A stretch of DNA of 64,000 nucleotides from Parvularcula sp. (lineage in GTDB: Bacteria; Pseudomonadota; Alphaproteobacteria; Caulobacterales; Parvularculaceae): the NCBI GenBank assembly GCA_002704915.1, contig PAIP01000034.1:317827-381826 (forward strand). Reading direction: 5' to 3'. Below the pieces are notes generated by a model. It did not search any database and was not told where the DNA came from. It was given only the letters and a program-made list of their open reading frames with translations. Of this stretch, positions 1-6,951 are shown one piece after another; within the stretch, counting starts at the first letter, position 1; each line of letters opens with the position of its first letter. A program made the translations under genes and the position numbers.

Positions 1-981
1 GAGCCCGACGAACGCAAGGCCGCGTTTTTCCGCTATATGCGCGTGGGCGATGCGACGGCGGTCGCCTCTCTCGAAGCGAAATCGGTCAACACCGGCGCCG
101 ACAGCGAAGGCGGCTATCTCGCGCCCAATGAAGTGGAGCGCATGATCACCGCCGCGGTGAAAGACATCTCGCCGATCCGCCAGATCGCGAGCGTGCGCGA
201 AATCGGCGGCAATGTGTTCCGCAAGCCCGTCTCGAACGGCGACGCAGCCGCGGGCTGGGTCGCGGAAACGACCGCGCGCGATACGGAAACGACCGCGCCG
301 ACGCTCACCGCCATCGACTTCCCGACCATGGAGCTTTACGCCATGCCGGCGGCGACGCAGACGCTGCTTGATGACGCAATTGTCGACATCGAACAATGGC
401 TCGCCGACGAGGTGCAGACGGAATTCGCGGTTCAGGAATCCGCCGCTTTCATTTCCGGCAACGGAACGACGGCGCCGAAGGGTATTCTTTCCTACACCAT
501 CGCCGCGGACGCGTCGAAAACCGCGACGCAACTCGGCTACATCGCCTCCGGGGCCGACGGCGCCTTTGCGGCGTCGAATCCGTCCGATGCGCTGCTCGAT
601 CTTATCTATGCGCCGAAACAGGCCTATCGCGCCAATGGGCGTTTCCTCATGAACCGGTCGGTTGTCGGCGCGCTTCGCAAATTCAAGGATAGCGAAGGCA
701 ATTATCTCTGGCAGCCCAATAACGAGCCGGGCGAGCCCGCGCGTCTCATGGGCTATCCGGTGACGGAAGCCGAGGACATGCCGGATATTGCGTCGGATTC
801 GCACTCGATTGCGTTTGGCGATTTCCGCCGCGGTTATCTCATTGTCGATCGCGTCGGCGTGCGCGTGTTGCGCGATCCTTATTCGTCGAAGCCTTACGTC
901 TTGTTCTACACGACCAAGCGCGTCGGCGGCGGCATCCAGGATTTCGACGCCATCAAGTTCCTGAAGTTCGCAGCGAGCTAA
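1..981 (+). CDS. GTA/phage HK97-type major capsid protein (5' partial)
   Basis: Major capsid protein of a gene transfer agent (RcGTA gene 5 equivalent), the shell subunit of the head. The frame is open from base 1, and the residues before the first Met (ending AAFFRYMRVGD) look like the usual capsid N-terminal region, so the true start lies upstream of the window. 326 residues are visible. They match the HK97 phage-capsid family in layout: the segment starting ADSEGGYLAPNEV opens the mature shell domain, and the end (IQDFDAIKFLKFAAS) is typical of the GTA capsid. Scaffold and protease genes would lie upstream, outside the window. The downstream gene order (adaptor, stopper, terminator, tube) confirms a GTA rather than an isolated prophage gene. 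It is followed by a palindromic repeat block. Confidence 0.93.
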   Translation, partial: EPDERKAAFFRYMRVGDATAVASLEAKSVNTGADSEGGYLAPNEVERMITAAVKDISPIRQIASVREIGGNVFRKPVSNGDAAAGWVAETTARDTETTAPTLTAIDFPTMELYAMPAATQTLLDDAIVDIEQWLADEVQTEFAVQESAAFISGNGTTAPKGILSYTIAADASKTATQLGYIASGADGAFAASNPSDALLDLIYAPKQAYRANGRFLMNRSVVGALRKFKDSEGNYLWQPNNEPGEPARLMGYPVTEAEDMPDIASDSHSIAFGDFRRGYLIVDRVGVRVLRDPYSSKPYVLFYTTKRVGGGIQDFDAIKFLKFAAS

Positions 982-993
982 GCGTGTTCGACT

Positions 994-1109
994 GCTCATC
1001 CCCGCGTCCTTCGAGACGCTCAAATTCCTTCATCCTGAGGGTGGCCGATAGGCCACGTCTCGAAGGACGAAGGAATTTGAGCTCCTCAGGATGAAGGGCG
1101 GGGATGAGC
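994..1109. repeat. Intergenic palindromic repeat, family A (copy 1)
   Basis: Complex inverted repeat between capsid and adaptor genes. The outer arms are GCTCATCCCCG and CGGGGATGAGC. Inside are TCCTTCGAGACG with its complement CGTCTCGAAGGA, and CATCCTGAGG with CCTCAGGATG. The same building blocks recur at 6808, 32516, 41660, 42148, 42324 and 58574. Confidence 0.9.
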
Positions 1110-1143
1110 AGAAGCTGAAACAAACAAACGGACGAGTTGCGTA

Positions 1144-1704
1144 ATGTCCCTCACACTTCTTTCCCCGCCGGCGGCGGAGCCCGTGACGCTGGCCGAAATG
1201 AAAGATCATCTGCGCGTCACGCATTCCGATGAAGACGCGCTGATTACCGGCCTTCTCGTCGCCGCGGTGCGCGCCGTCGAAGCGCGCGGCCGCCTCGCGC
1301 TGATGCCGCAGTCTTGGCGGCTGACGCTTGACGCCGCGCCTGCAGAGACCTTGTTCCTGCCCCTGTCGCCGGTCGCGTCTCTCAATGCGGTGGCGGTGAT
1401 CGATGGAGCGGGCGATCCGCAGGCCGTCTCCGTGTCTTTATATGATGCGGTGTTGGGCAAGGCGCCGCGCATCCGTCCCGCCGGGCCCTGGCCTTTGCCG
1501 TCGCCAAAGCTGGGCGGCGTTCGGATCGATTTCACCGCGGGTTATGCGGACGCCGGCGCGGTTCCCGAAGAGCTGAAGCTCGCGGTGAAAATTCTCGCCG
1601 CCGCGTTTTACGAAAATCGCGAGGCGGCCGGCGAGACGCGCGTCTATGCCGTGCCCCAGACTGTCGATGCGCTGATCGCGCCGTTCAGGGAGGTGAGGCT
1701 GTGA
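1144..1704 (+). CDS. GTA head-tail adaptor (gp6-like connector, phiE125 gp8 family)
   Basis: A 186-aa head-tail connector protein, equivalent to RcGTA gene 6, which docks on the portal and joins the head to the tail neck. The N-terminus (LTLLSPPAAEPVTLAEMKDH) is the signature of the gp6-like/phiE125 gp8 family: a short strand followed by a helix starting VTLAEMKDHLRV. The middle carries the beta-rich segment typical of GTA members, and the C-terminal third is helical (LKLAVKILAAAFYENREAAG). The stop codon overlaps the GTG start of the next gene in a GTGA, so the two are translationally coupled. It is separated from the capsid gene by a repeat block, so it may need read-through of that structure for expression. 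Confidence 0.9.
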   Translation: MSLTLLSPPAAEPVTLAEMKDHLRVTHSDEDALITGLLVAAVRAVEARGRLALMPQSWRLTLDAAPAETLFLPLSPVASLNAVAVIDGAGDPQAVSVSLYDAVLGKAPRIRPAGPWPLPSPKLGGVRIDFTAGYADAGAVPEELKLAVKILAAAFYENREAAGETRVYAVPQTVDALIAPFREVRL

Positions 1705-2018
1705 TCGGCGCCCTTCGTCACAAAATCATATGGCTCGACGTCTCGCGCGAGAGTGACGAGGCGGGCGGCGCCAGCCTCTCATGGGTTCCCGGTTCGGAAG
1801 TCTGGGCCTCGGTGGAGCGGCTCGCCTCGACGCGCGACTTCGCCGGCGACCGCAAAAACCGGCTGAAGCGCATCGCGGTGTCGATCCGGTTCAGCACGGA
1901 CGCAGCGCTGGGCCAGCGCCTCAGCTTCGAAGGCGAGACCTATGAAACCGTCAGTATCGAGAGCGATGACGGGCGCGACAAACGCCTGACGCTCATCTGC
2001 GAGGAGGTGCTTTCATGA
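1701..2018 (+). CDS. GTA head closure / stopper protein
   Basis: A 105-aa head-tail joining protein equivalent to RcGTA gene 7, forming the stopper ring of the neck. The fold is visible as a run of beta strands: HKIIWLDVSRESDEAGG at the N-terminus, then EVWASVERLAS and GDRKNRLKRIAVSIRF, ending with a short acidic stretch (YETVSIESDDGRDKRLTLIC), as in Gp16/SPP1 head-tail joining proteins. Start is GTG 1701, overlapping the previous stop as GTGA. Its own stop overlaps the next ATG as ATGA, so genes 6, 7 and 8 form a coupled block. Confidence 0.87.
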   Translation: MIGALRHKIIWLDVSRESDEAGGASLSWVPGSEVWASVERLASTRDFAGDRKNRLKRIAVSIRFSTDAALGQRLSFEGETYETVSIESDDGRDKRLTLICEEVLS

Positions 2019-2422
2019 CCAATGCCCAGTGGGAATTGCAGAAGGCGGTTTACCAGACGCTTTCTGCCGACGCCGCCATCAAGGCGGCGGTGGGCGACCC
2101 GGCGCGCATCTTCGACGACCCGCCGCCCGATGCGTTGTTTCCCTATCTGACGCTGGGTGAAGCGCGCGCGAGCGACTGGAAAGGCGTCGAAGGCGGGCTC
2201 GAACACGATTTGCGCCTTTATGTTTTCTCCCGTTACGCCGGGCGGCGCGAAGTGAAGCGCATTCTCTCCGCTGTTTACGACGCGCTGCATGAGGCGGCGC
2301 TGACGCTTTCCGGTCACGACCTCATCAATATTCGTTTCGTTTTCGCCGACGCGTTCCGGCGCACCGACGGCGAAACCTATCAGGGCGTCGCGCGCTTTCG
2401 CGCGGTGACGATGGCGCAGTGA
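2015..2422 (+). CDS. GTA tail terminator (DUF3168)
   Basis: A 135-aa DUF3168 protein, RcGTA gene 8 equivalent, expected to form the tail terminator ring that ends tube growth and joins the neck. DUF3168 features are clear: helix near the N-terminus (WELQKAVYQTLSADAAIKAA), a VGDPARIFDDPPPDALFPYLTLGE core, then the HDLRLYVFSRYAGRREVKRI strand-helix unit. The start ATG overlaps the preceding stop by 4 nt. A family B palindrome follows directly. Confidence 0.9.
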   Translation: MTNAQWELQKAVYQTLSADAAIKAAVGDPARIFDDPPPDALFPYLTLGEARASDWKGVEGGLEHDLRLYVFSRYAGRREVKRILSAVYDALHEAALTLSGHDLINIRFVFADAFRRTDGETYQGVARFRAVTMAQ

Positions 2423-2448
2423 GTATGTGCGGCGCTTCCAAAATATCC

Positions 2449-2528
2449 CCGCTCATTCCCGCGAAAGCGGGAATCCAGAATGTGAGCAATAGGCTTTCAT
2501 GGGTCCCCGCTTTCGCGGGGATGAGCGG
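2449..2528. repeat. Intergenic palindrome, family B
   Basis: Inverted repeat with arms CCGCTCATTCCCGCGAAAGC and its counterpart ending TTTCGCGGGGATGAGCGG, separated by about 30 nt. Each arm itself contains a short hairpin around CGCGAAAGCG. It lies between tail-terminator and tube genes. Single copy of this type seen in the window. Confidence 0.85.
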
Positions 2529-2563
2529 AGGAGAGTTTCGTCTATCTAAAAAGGATTCTCATA

Positions 2564-2983
2564 ATGACAGCTCAACGCGGTAAAGACCTCCTCCTCAAAC
2601 TCGGCGACGGCGAAGTCTCCGAAACATTTTCCGTCATCGGCGGCTTGCGCACAAAGACGCTTTCTTTGAACGCGCAAACCGTCGATGTGACGCACTCGCA
2701 ATCCGCCGGGGGCTGGCGCGAATTGCTCGCGGGCGCCGGCGTCCGCCAGGCGTCGATCTCCGGCGCCGGTGTTTTTCTGAACGACGCCGCGGCGGAAGAG
2801 GCGAGGGCCGTTTTCTTCGCTAACGAGCTGCGCAACTGGCAAATCGTCGTGCCGGGCTTTGGAACCATCGAAGGTCCGTTCCTGATCGCCAATCTCGATT
2901 ACGCGGGCGAGCATGACCGCGAAGCTTCCATGGCGCTGGCGCTTGAGAGCGCTGGCGCGCTGACCTTTACCGTGGAGGGGTGA
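2564..2983 (+). CDS. GTA major tail (tube) protein
   Basis: A 139-aa tail tube protein of the TP901-1 major tail family, RcGTA gene 9 equivalent, which polymerises as rings around the tape measure. Family hallmarks: the N-terminal RGKDLLLKLGDG strand, the TKTLSLNAQTVDVTHSQSAG segment, the GWRELLAGAG turn and the C-terminal ASMALALESAGALTF strand. Start ATG 2564 has an AAGGA ribosome-binding site 7 nt upstream, which fits an abundant structural protein. It is not overlapped by its neighbours; repeats sit on both sides. Confidence 0.92.
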   Translation: MTAQRGKDLLLKLGDGEVSETFSVIGGLRTKTLSLNAQTVDVTHSQSAGGWRELLAGAGVRQASISGAGVFLNDAAAEEARAVFFANELRNWQIVVPGFGTIEGPFLIANLDYAGEHDREASMALALESAGALTFTVEG

Positions 2984-3013
2984 GGATGGAACGCAAAATA
3001 AAATTGCGTGCTT

Positions 3014-3190
3014 TCTCTTCCCCCGTTTACGGGGGAAGTACCCGCCCAGCCGCGAAGGCGGCTTATGATAATAAGCGCGCGTTCGCGCGCGGGGCGGGGG
3101 ATGGGGGCTCTTGCCGACTCGCCCCCTCCGTCCGCCCGCATCGCTTCGCGATGCGTTCGGCCACCTCCCCCGTAAACGGGAGAGGAGAAG
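3014..3190. repeat. Intergenic palindromic repeat, family C (copy 1)
   Basis: Inverted repeat with CTTCTCTTCCCCCGTTTACG on one side and the complementary CCCGTAAACGGGAGAGGAG on the other. Internal short hairpins include GCGCGCGTTCGCGCGC and ATCGCTTCGCGAT. A related copy is at 4264-4413. It separates the tube gene from gene 10. Confidence 0.85.
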
Positions 3191-3215
3191 AGTCGCCTTT
3201 GAGCGGGAGCACATC

Positions 3216-3554
3216 ATGACTCACCCCCGTGGCGACGTTTCGATCACCATCAACGGCGAAGATAAAACCCTGCGCCTCACCCTCGGCGCGCTCGCCGATA
3301 TAGAAGACAAGCTCGGCGGCGGCGATCTCGCCGCGTTGCAGGCGCGGCTCAAAAACCCGCGCGTCTCCGACATCATCCTGATTCTCCATGCGCTCCTCGC
3401 CGGCGGCGGCGCTGCGCTGACGCTCGAAGCCTTGAAAGCGAGCGATCTCGATCTGGCGGAAGCGACGCGCGCGATTGCAAAAGCGTTCGAAGTCTTGGGA
3501 GGAGAGGAAACGCCGGGAAAGCCCCAAGCCGATTTTGCATCGGGGGAGGGCTAG
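3216..3554 (+). CDS. GTA gene 10 family protein (tail assembly)
   Basis: A 112-aa protein of the gene transfer agent gp10 family, thought to act as a tail assembly chaperone between tube and tape measure. Recognisable from the N-terminal THPRGDVSITINGEDKTLRL strand pair and the helix LGALADIEDKLGGGDLAALQ, followed by a helical tail. I chose ATG 3216 because the frame upstream is made of the palindromic repeat and the family starts at this strand. The 3' end lies 14 nt before the start of the next small gene, suggesting co-translation. Confidence 0.88.
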   Translation: MTHPRGDVSITINGEDKTLRLTLGALADIEDKLGGGDLAALQARLKNPRVSDIILILHALLAGGGAALTLEALKASDLDLAEATRAIAKAFEVLGGEETPGKPQADFASGEG

Positions 3555-3568
3555 AAACATGGCGCGCC

Positions 3569-3736
3569 ATGTTCGTCTTTGCGGTGTTGCGTCTTGGCCT
3601 GGCTCCGGACGCCTTCTGGGCGCTGTCCGTTTGCGAATGGCGGGCGATCATGGGCGCCGCTGCGCCGCAAGGCGAAATGATGACTCGCCAGGCGCTTCTG
3701 AATCTCATCGACAATCACGGGAAAACCAATGCCTGA
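3569..3736 (+). CDS. Phage/GTA tail assembly chaperone (gene 10.1 type, 55 aa)
   Basis: Very small tail assembly chaperone of the type found between gp10 and the tape measure in GTAs (gene 10.1). The translation contains LRLGLAPDAFWALSVCEWRA, the LGL-P-FW-L-E signature of this family, then a helix ending RQALLNLIDNHG. ATG 3569 gives 55 aa. The conserved tryptophan often found before the motif is encoded just upstream, at 3560-3562, in the same open frame, so a non-ATG start further upstream is possible. Its stop overlaps the tape-measure ATG by 8 nt (3729-3736), a coupled arrangement. Confidence 0.85.
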   Translation: MFVFAVLRLGLAPDAFWALSVCEWRAIMGAAAPQGEMMTRQALLNLIDNHGKTNA

Positions 3737-4262
3737 ACATGTAAATGTCACCGTCTCGACGCTGGGAGTTGAAGAGGCCGCAGCCGAAATCGAAAACATC
3801 GCGCAGACGCGCATTGCGCCTGCCGCCGCGTTGATCGATGAAGCCTTTGCGACCGCCGCGAACTCGATCCAGTCCAATCTCGCCCGCGCGGCGGAGCGCG
3901 GCGAGATCTCCATGAAGAAACTGACGCAAGCCTTGCTACGGGATTTGCGCCGCTTCGCCATCGACGGGCTTGTGCGCCAGCCGGTGCAGAATCTTTTCAC
4001 CAATCTTTTTGCGAGCGCCTTTGGAGGCGCGCGCGCCGGCGGCGGGCCGGTGGCGCCGGGCGCGTCCTATCTTGTGGGCGAACGCGGGCCCGAACTCTTC
4101 ACGCCAGGAAGCGCCGGAACGGTCCGGCCTTTGGGCGCGGCAGGTGTGACCGTCAACATCTCGCTGCCGGGCGTCACGGACGTTCAGAGTTTCAAACGTT
4201 CCGAAACGCAAGTCGCCGCCGCGCTCGCAAGAGCGGTGGGGCGGGGCCAGCGGAACTTATAG
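3729..4262 (+). CDS. GTA tail tape measure protein (short)
   Basis: A 177-aa tape measure protein, RcGTA gene 11 equivalent, which sets tail length and is ejected first. The N-terminal half is amphipathic helix (about residues 10-75, VEEAAAEIENIAQTRIAPAA and following). The C-terminal part holds the family's signature: a glycine-rich hinge, GGGPVAPGASYLVGERGPEL, then FTPG. This motif is common to tape-measure C-termini. It is very short compared with siphophage tape measures and somewhat shorter than I recall for RcGTA (about 220 aa), predicting a short tail. Its start overlaps the previous gene by 8 nt. Confidence 0.88.
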   Translation: MPEHVNVTVSTLGVEEAAAEIENIAQTRIAPAAALIDEAFATAANSIQSNLARAAERGEISMKKLTQALLRDLRRFAIDGLVRQPVQNLFTNLFASAFGGARAGGGPVAPGASYLVGERGPELFTPGSAGTVRPLGAAGVTVNISLPGVTDVQSFKRSETQVAAALARAVGRGQRNL

Positions 4263-4263
4263 T

Positions 4264-4413
4264 CATGCCTCCTTCATTCGCCTCGACCCCCTCCGTCAGC
4301 TTCGCTGACACCTCCCCCGTAAACGGGGGAGGAGAAGTGCCATACGTTTTGAGCGGGTGTTCACTTCCCCCGCTGGCGGGGGAAGTGGCCCGAAGGGCCG
4401 ATGGGGGTGAGAA
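4264..4413. repeat. Intergenic palindromic repeat, family C (copy 2)
   Basis: Contains CACCTCCCCCGTAAACGGGG followed by GAGGAGAAGTG, and downstream the partner CACTTCCCCCGCTGGCGGGG. These are the same modules as at 3014-3190. A CCCGAAGGGCC mini-hairpin ends it. It lies between the tape measure and gene 12. Confidence 0.8.
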
Positions 4414-4444
4414 AAGAAACAATCGTCTAGTTGAGTAACAACCC

Positions 4445-5077
4445 ATGTCCTTCCACGAAATCCTCTTCCCCGTCGACATTGCGCTGAACTCCGAAGGCGG
4501 GCCCACGCGCAAGACCGACATTGTCGCGCTCGTTTCCGGCCATGAGGAGCGCAACTCGCCCTGGGCCGGGTCGCGCCGCGCGTTCAACGCCGGTTATGGC
4601 GTCAAAACCATCGCCGATATTGAAAATGTCATCGCATTTTTCGAAGCGCGCCACGGAAGGCTTTACGGCTTCCGCTTTCGCGATCCGTTCGATTTCAAGA
4701 GCTGCCGGATCGCCGAAAGTCCGGCGCCGGACGATCAGACCATCGGAACCGGCGACGGCAGCGAAACAGCGTTTCAGCTCGTGAAGCGCTACGCCTCCGG
4801 CGCGGCCTCCTATGTGCGGCCGGTGAAGAAACCGGTCGCCGGTTCGGCGCGTGTCGCCGTCGACGGCGTTGAACAAGCGCAAGGCGCCGATTTCACGCTT
4901 GATGAAACAACCGGCGTGGTGACGTTTTCTTCGCCGCCGGGCGAAGGGCTTTCGGTGACGGCGGGGTTCACCTTCGACACGGCCGTCCGCTTCGATACGG
5001 ATGAGTTGCGCATCAATCTCGCGGCGTTTCAGGCGGGGGACATTCCCTCCATTCCCCTGATAGAGGTCCTCGTCTGA
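4445..5077 (+). CDS. GTA distal tail protein (DUF2460, TIGR02217 type)
   Basis: A 210-aa DUF2460 protein, RcGTA gene 12 equivalent, forming the distal tail ring between tube and hub. It starts with FHEILFPVDIALNSEGGPTR, continues with RRAFNAGYGVKTIADIENVI and has the FFEARHGRLYGFRFRDPFDF block that defines the family. Two beta-rich repeats follow (residues about 90-200), ending with the IPSIPLIEVLV strand. Its stop and the next gene's ATG share a base (TGATG at 5075-5079). No strong Shine-Dalgarno is seen upstream, just the repeat-derived spacer. Confidence 0.92.
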   Translation: MSFHEILFPVDIALNSEGGPTRKTDIVALVSGHEERNSPWAGSRRAFNAGYGVKTIADIENVIAFFEARHGRLYGFRFRDPFDFKSCRIAESPAPDDQTIGTGDGSETAFQLVKRYASGAASYVRPVKKPVAGSARVAVDGVEQAQGADFTLDETTGVVTFSSPPGEGLSVTAGFTFDTAVRFDTDELRINLAAFQAGDIPSIPLIEVLV

Positions 5078-5955
5078 TGCGCAGCGTTGATTCCAATCTC
5101 CTGGCGCATCTCGATACGGGCGCGACGACGCTCGCGACCTGCTGGCGGATCGCGCGGCGCGACGGGGTCGTGCTCGGCTTCACAGATCACGACCGCGCGT
5201 TGACCTTCGACGAGACAACATTCCTGCCGGAGACCGGCGCCGTCGGCTCGGCCTTGTCTTCCTCCGCCGATCTCGCCGCCGACAATGCGGAGATCGAGGG
5301 CGCGTTGTCGGCCTCGGCCTTGTCCGGCGAAGACCTTGCAGCGGGCAAGTATGACGGCGCGGAAGTTGAAATCTTTCGCGTCAACTGGGCGGCGCCGGAC
5401 CAGCGATTGCTTTTGAAAAAAGGCGTCATCGGCGAGGTGACGCGCGTAGGCGAAGCCTTCCGCGCGGAATTGCGCGGGCTTTCGCACAAACTCGAACAGC
5501 CCATCGGTCGCGTTTATCAGCGCCTGTGCGATGTGAATGTGGGCTCGGCGAAATGCGGCGTCGATCTGGATCAGGCGGCGTTCAAGACCTCCGGCGCGGT
5601 CACTGCGCTCCGCGATGCGCAGAGTTTCACCGCCAGCGGGTTCTCTTCATTCGAGGACGGCTGGTTCGCCCATGGGCTTTTGACCTGGACCGCCGGCGCC
5701 AATGTCGGTCTTTCCGCGCATGTGAAAACGCAGACGCAATCGGGCGCCATCTCCTTGTGGCTGCCTGCAGGCGCGGCGATTGAAGTGGGCGATGCGTTCA
5801 CCGTCACGGCGGGCTGCGACAAGCGCTTCGAGACATGCCGCGCGAAATTTTCCAACGCGGCGAACTTCCGCGGCTTTCCGTTCATGCCGGGCAACGACTT
5901 CGCCGTCTCCTATCCGCTGAAAGGCGAGAAGAACACGGGAGGGAAGTTGAAGTGA
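5077..5955 (+). CDS. GTA tail hub protein (DUF2163, TIGR02218 type)
   Basis: A 292-aa DUF2163 protein, RcGTA gene 13 equivalent, the hub at the tail base, related to the gp27-like fold. The N-terminus (LATCWRIARRDGVVLGFTDH) is the conserved beginning. Cysteines at CDVNVGSAKCGVDLD and the later CDKRFETCRAKF segment mark the Cys-rich region. The C-terminus (NFRGFPFMPGND) is also a strongly conserved family signature. Start overlaps gene 12 by one base. Its last codons carry an AGGGAAG sequence that can serve as ribosome-binding site for GTG 5952 of the next gene. Confidence 0.92.
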   Translation: MRSVDSNLLAHLDTGATTLATCWRIARRDGVVLGFTDHDRALTFDETTFLPETGAVGSALSSSADLAADNAEIEGALSASALSGEDLAAGKYDGAEVEIFRVNWAAPDQRLLLKKGVIGEVTRVGEAFRAELRGLSHKLEQPIGRVYQRLCDVNVGSAKCGVDLDQAAFKTSGAVTALRDAQSFTASGFSSFEDGWFAHGLLTWTAGANVGLSAHVKTQTQSGAISLWLPAGAAIEVGDAFTVTAGCDKRFETCRAKFSNAANFRGFPFMPGNDFAVSYPLKGEKNTGGKLK

Positions 5956-6794
5956 GTGAAGAAAAGAACCCGGAAGGCCGACCTTTATTGCTTCAGGCCC
6001 CGAATAAAATCGACGAGCCAAAAATTCGAGAAGAGGGCAAGCACGATGACAAGCACAGCGGCGTAGAAAGCTGTGACAACAGGTCTCCAGCTGAACACCC
6101 ATGGCAGCAATGCGAAGATGCCCATGAAGATGCCTGTTGCTCCCATGACCTGCATGGCGATGAAGCCGAATTCGCCAGCGACGCTTTCGATGGCGCTAAG
6201 CGAAGAGACAACCGTCACGGCGCAAGCGACAAGCCACAACATAAAGATCAGAAAGAGGTCGCGAATTCTGATCGGCATGGTCATCCCATCACGTCTGATC
6301 TCTCGAACAGCCTACAGCGTGCAGGCCCCACCATCAACAGCGACGACATCCTCACCGCCACAGCAAGCTGGCTCGGCACGCCTTATGTGCATCAGGCGAG
6401 CGCGAAGGGCGCGGGCTGCGACTGTCTCGGTCTTGTTCGTGGAGTCTGGCGTGATCTTTATGGGGCGGAGCCGGAACTGCCGCCACCCTACACGCCTGAC
6501 TGGGCCGAGCGCGCCTTCGCGCGAAAAACTCAAGAAGAGCGAAAGAAAGACGAACCTTTGCTTTCCGCTGCGCGCCGCAATCTCATCGAAAAACAGTCCG
6601 GCGAGATCGACCCGGGCGACGTCATCGTCTTTCGCGTGGTCGCGGACGGGCCCGCCAAACATTGCGGCATCGCGACCTCGCCCAACGCCTTCATCCACGC
6701 CTATGCCGGCCGCGCGGTCATTGAGAGCTGGATGAACCGCTGGTGGCGCCAGCGCATCGCCGGCGTTTTTCACTTTCCGGGGGTGACGCAATGA
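5952..6794 (+). CDS. GTA NlpC/P60 peptidase with an anomalous N-terminal extension
   Basis: Cell-wall peptidase of the GTA tail tip (RcGTA gene 14 equivalent). The NlpC/P60 domain occupies the last 153 residues (from about 6336): SWLGTPYVHQASAKGAGCDC with the catalytic Cys in GCDCLGLVRG, the His in AKHCGIA, and FIHAYAG. Relatives are about 145-150 aa and start just before this domain, yet no ATG, GTG or TTG exists in frame between 5991 and the domain. The only well-placed start is GTG 5952, 8 nt after an AGGGAAG, overlapping the gene 13 stop as GTGA. That yields a 280-aa product whose first 127 residues run antisense through the membrane gene at 5985-6284. Either a real N-terminal insertion or a damaged start; domain identity is certain, extent is not. 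Confidence 0.7.
   Translation: MSEEKNPEGRPLLLQAPNKIDEPKIREEGKHDDKHSGVESCDNRSPAEHPWQQCEDAHEDACCSHDLHGDEAEFASDAFDGAKRRDNRHGASDKPQHKDQKEVANSDRHGHPITSDLSNSLQRAGPTINSDDILTATASWLGTPYVHQASAKGAGCDCLGLVRGVWRDLYGAEPELPPPYTPDWAERAFARKTQEERKKDEPLLSAARRNLIEKQSGEIDPGDVIVFRVVADGPAKHCGIATSPNAFIHAYAGRAVIESWMNRWWRQRIAGVFHFPGVTQ
5985..6284 (-). CDS. Small predicted inner-membrane protein inside the GTA cluster
   Basis: A 99-aa hydrophobic protein encoded opposite to all GTA genes. Three membrane segments are plausible, around residues 8-28 (FLIFMLWLVACAVTVV), 38-62 (IAMQVMGATGIFMGIFALLP) and 68-92 (VTAFYAAVLVIVLALFSNFW), with a basic N-terminus (MPIRIRD). I do not recognise a family. The local base composition is lower in GC than the flanking GTA genes, suggesting a recent arrival. 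The octamer CAGGCCCC occurs near both ends (5994-6001 and 6322-6329), which may be coincidence. The start codon has no clear Shine-Dalgarno, so expression is uncertain. Confidence 0.5.
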   Translation of the reverse strand: MTMPIRIRDLFLIFMLWLVACAVTVVSSLSAIESVAGEFGFIAMQVMGATGIFMGIFALLPWVFSWRPVVTAFYAAVLVIVLALFSNFWLVDFIRGLKQ

Positions 6795-6807
6795 CTGGAT
6801 TTCCTGG

Positions 6808-6931
6808 CCGTTCATCCCGGCGTCCTTCGAGACGCCAAAATTCCTTCATCCTGAGGGCGCGCATGAAAATGCGCGCGTCTCGAAGGGCGAAGGAATTTTG
6901 GCTCCCCAGGATGAAGGGCCGGGATGAACGG
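6808..6931. repeat. Intergenic palindromic repeat, family A (copy 2)
   Basis: Outer arms CCGTTCATCCCGG and CCGGGATGAACGG enclose CGTCCTTCGAGACG / CGCGTCTCGAAGGGCG and CCAAAATTCCTTCATCC / GAAGGAATTTTGG. It sits between the peptidase and tip-protein genes. Same modules as the 994-1109 copy. Confidence 0.9.
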
Positions 6932-6951
6932 CGCAAAATCGGAGTTCTCTA

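Noticed and set aside
5994-6329. CAGGCCCC at both sides of the inserted membrane gene as a target-site duplication
   Set aside because: Eight GC-rich bases can recur by chance in 330 nt, and removing the segment between them does not restore a good peptidase start.
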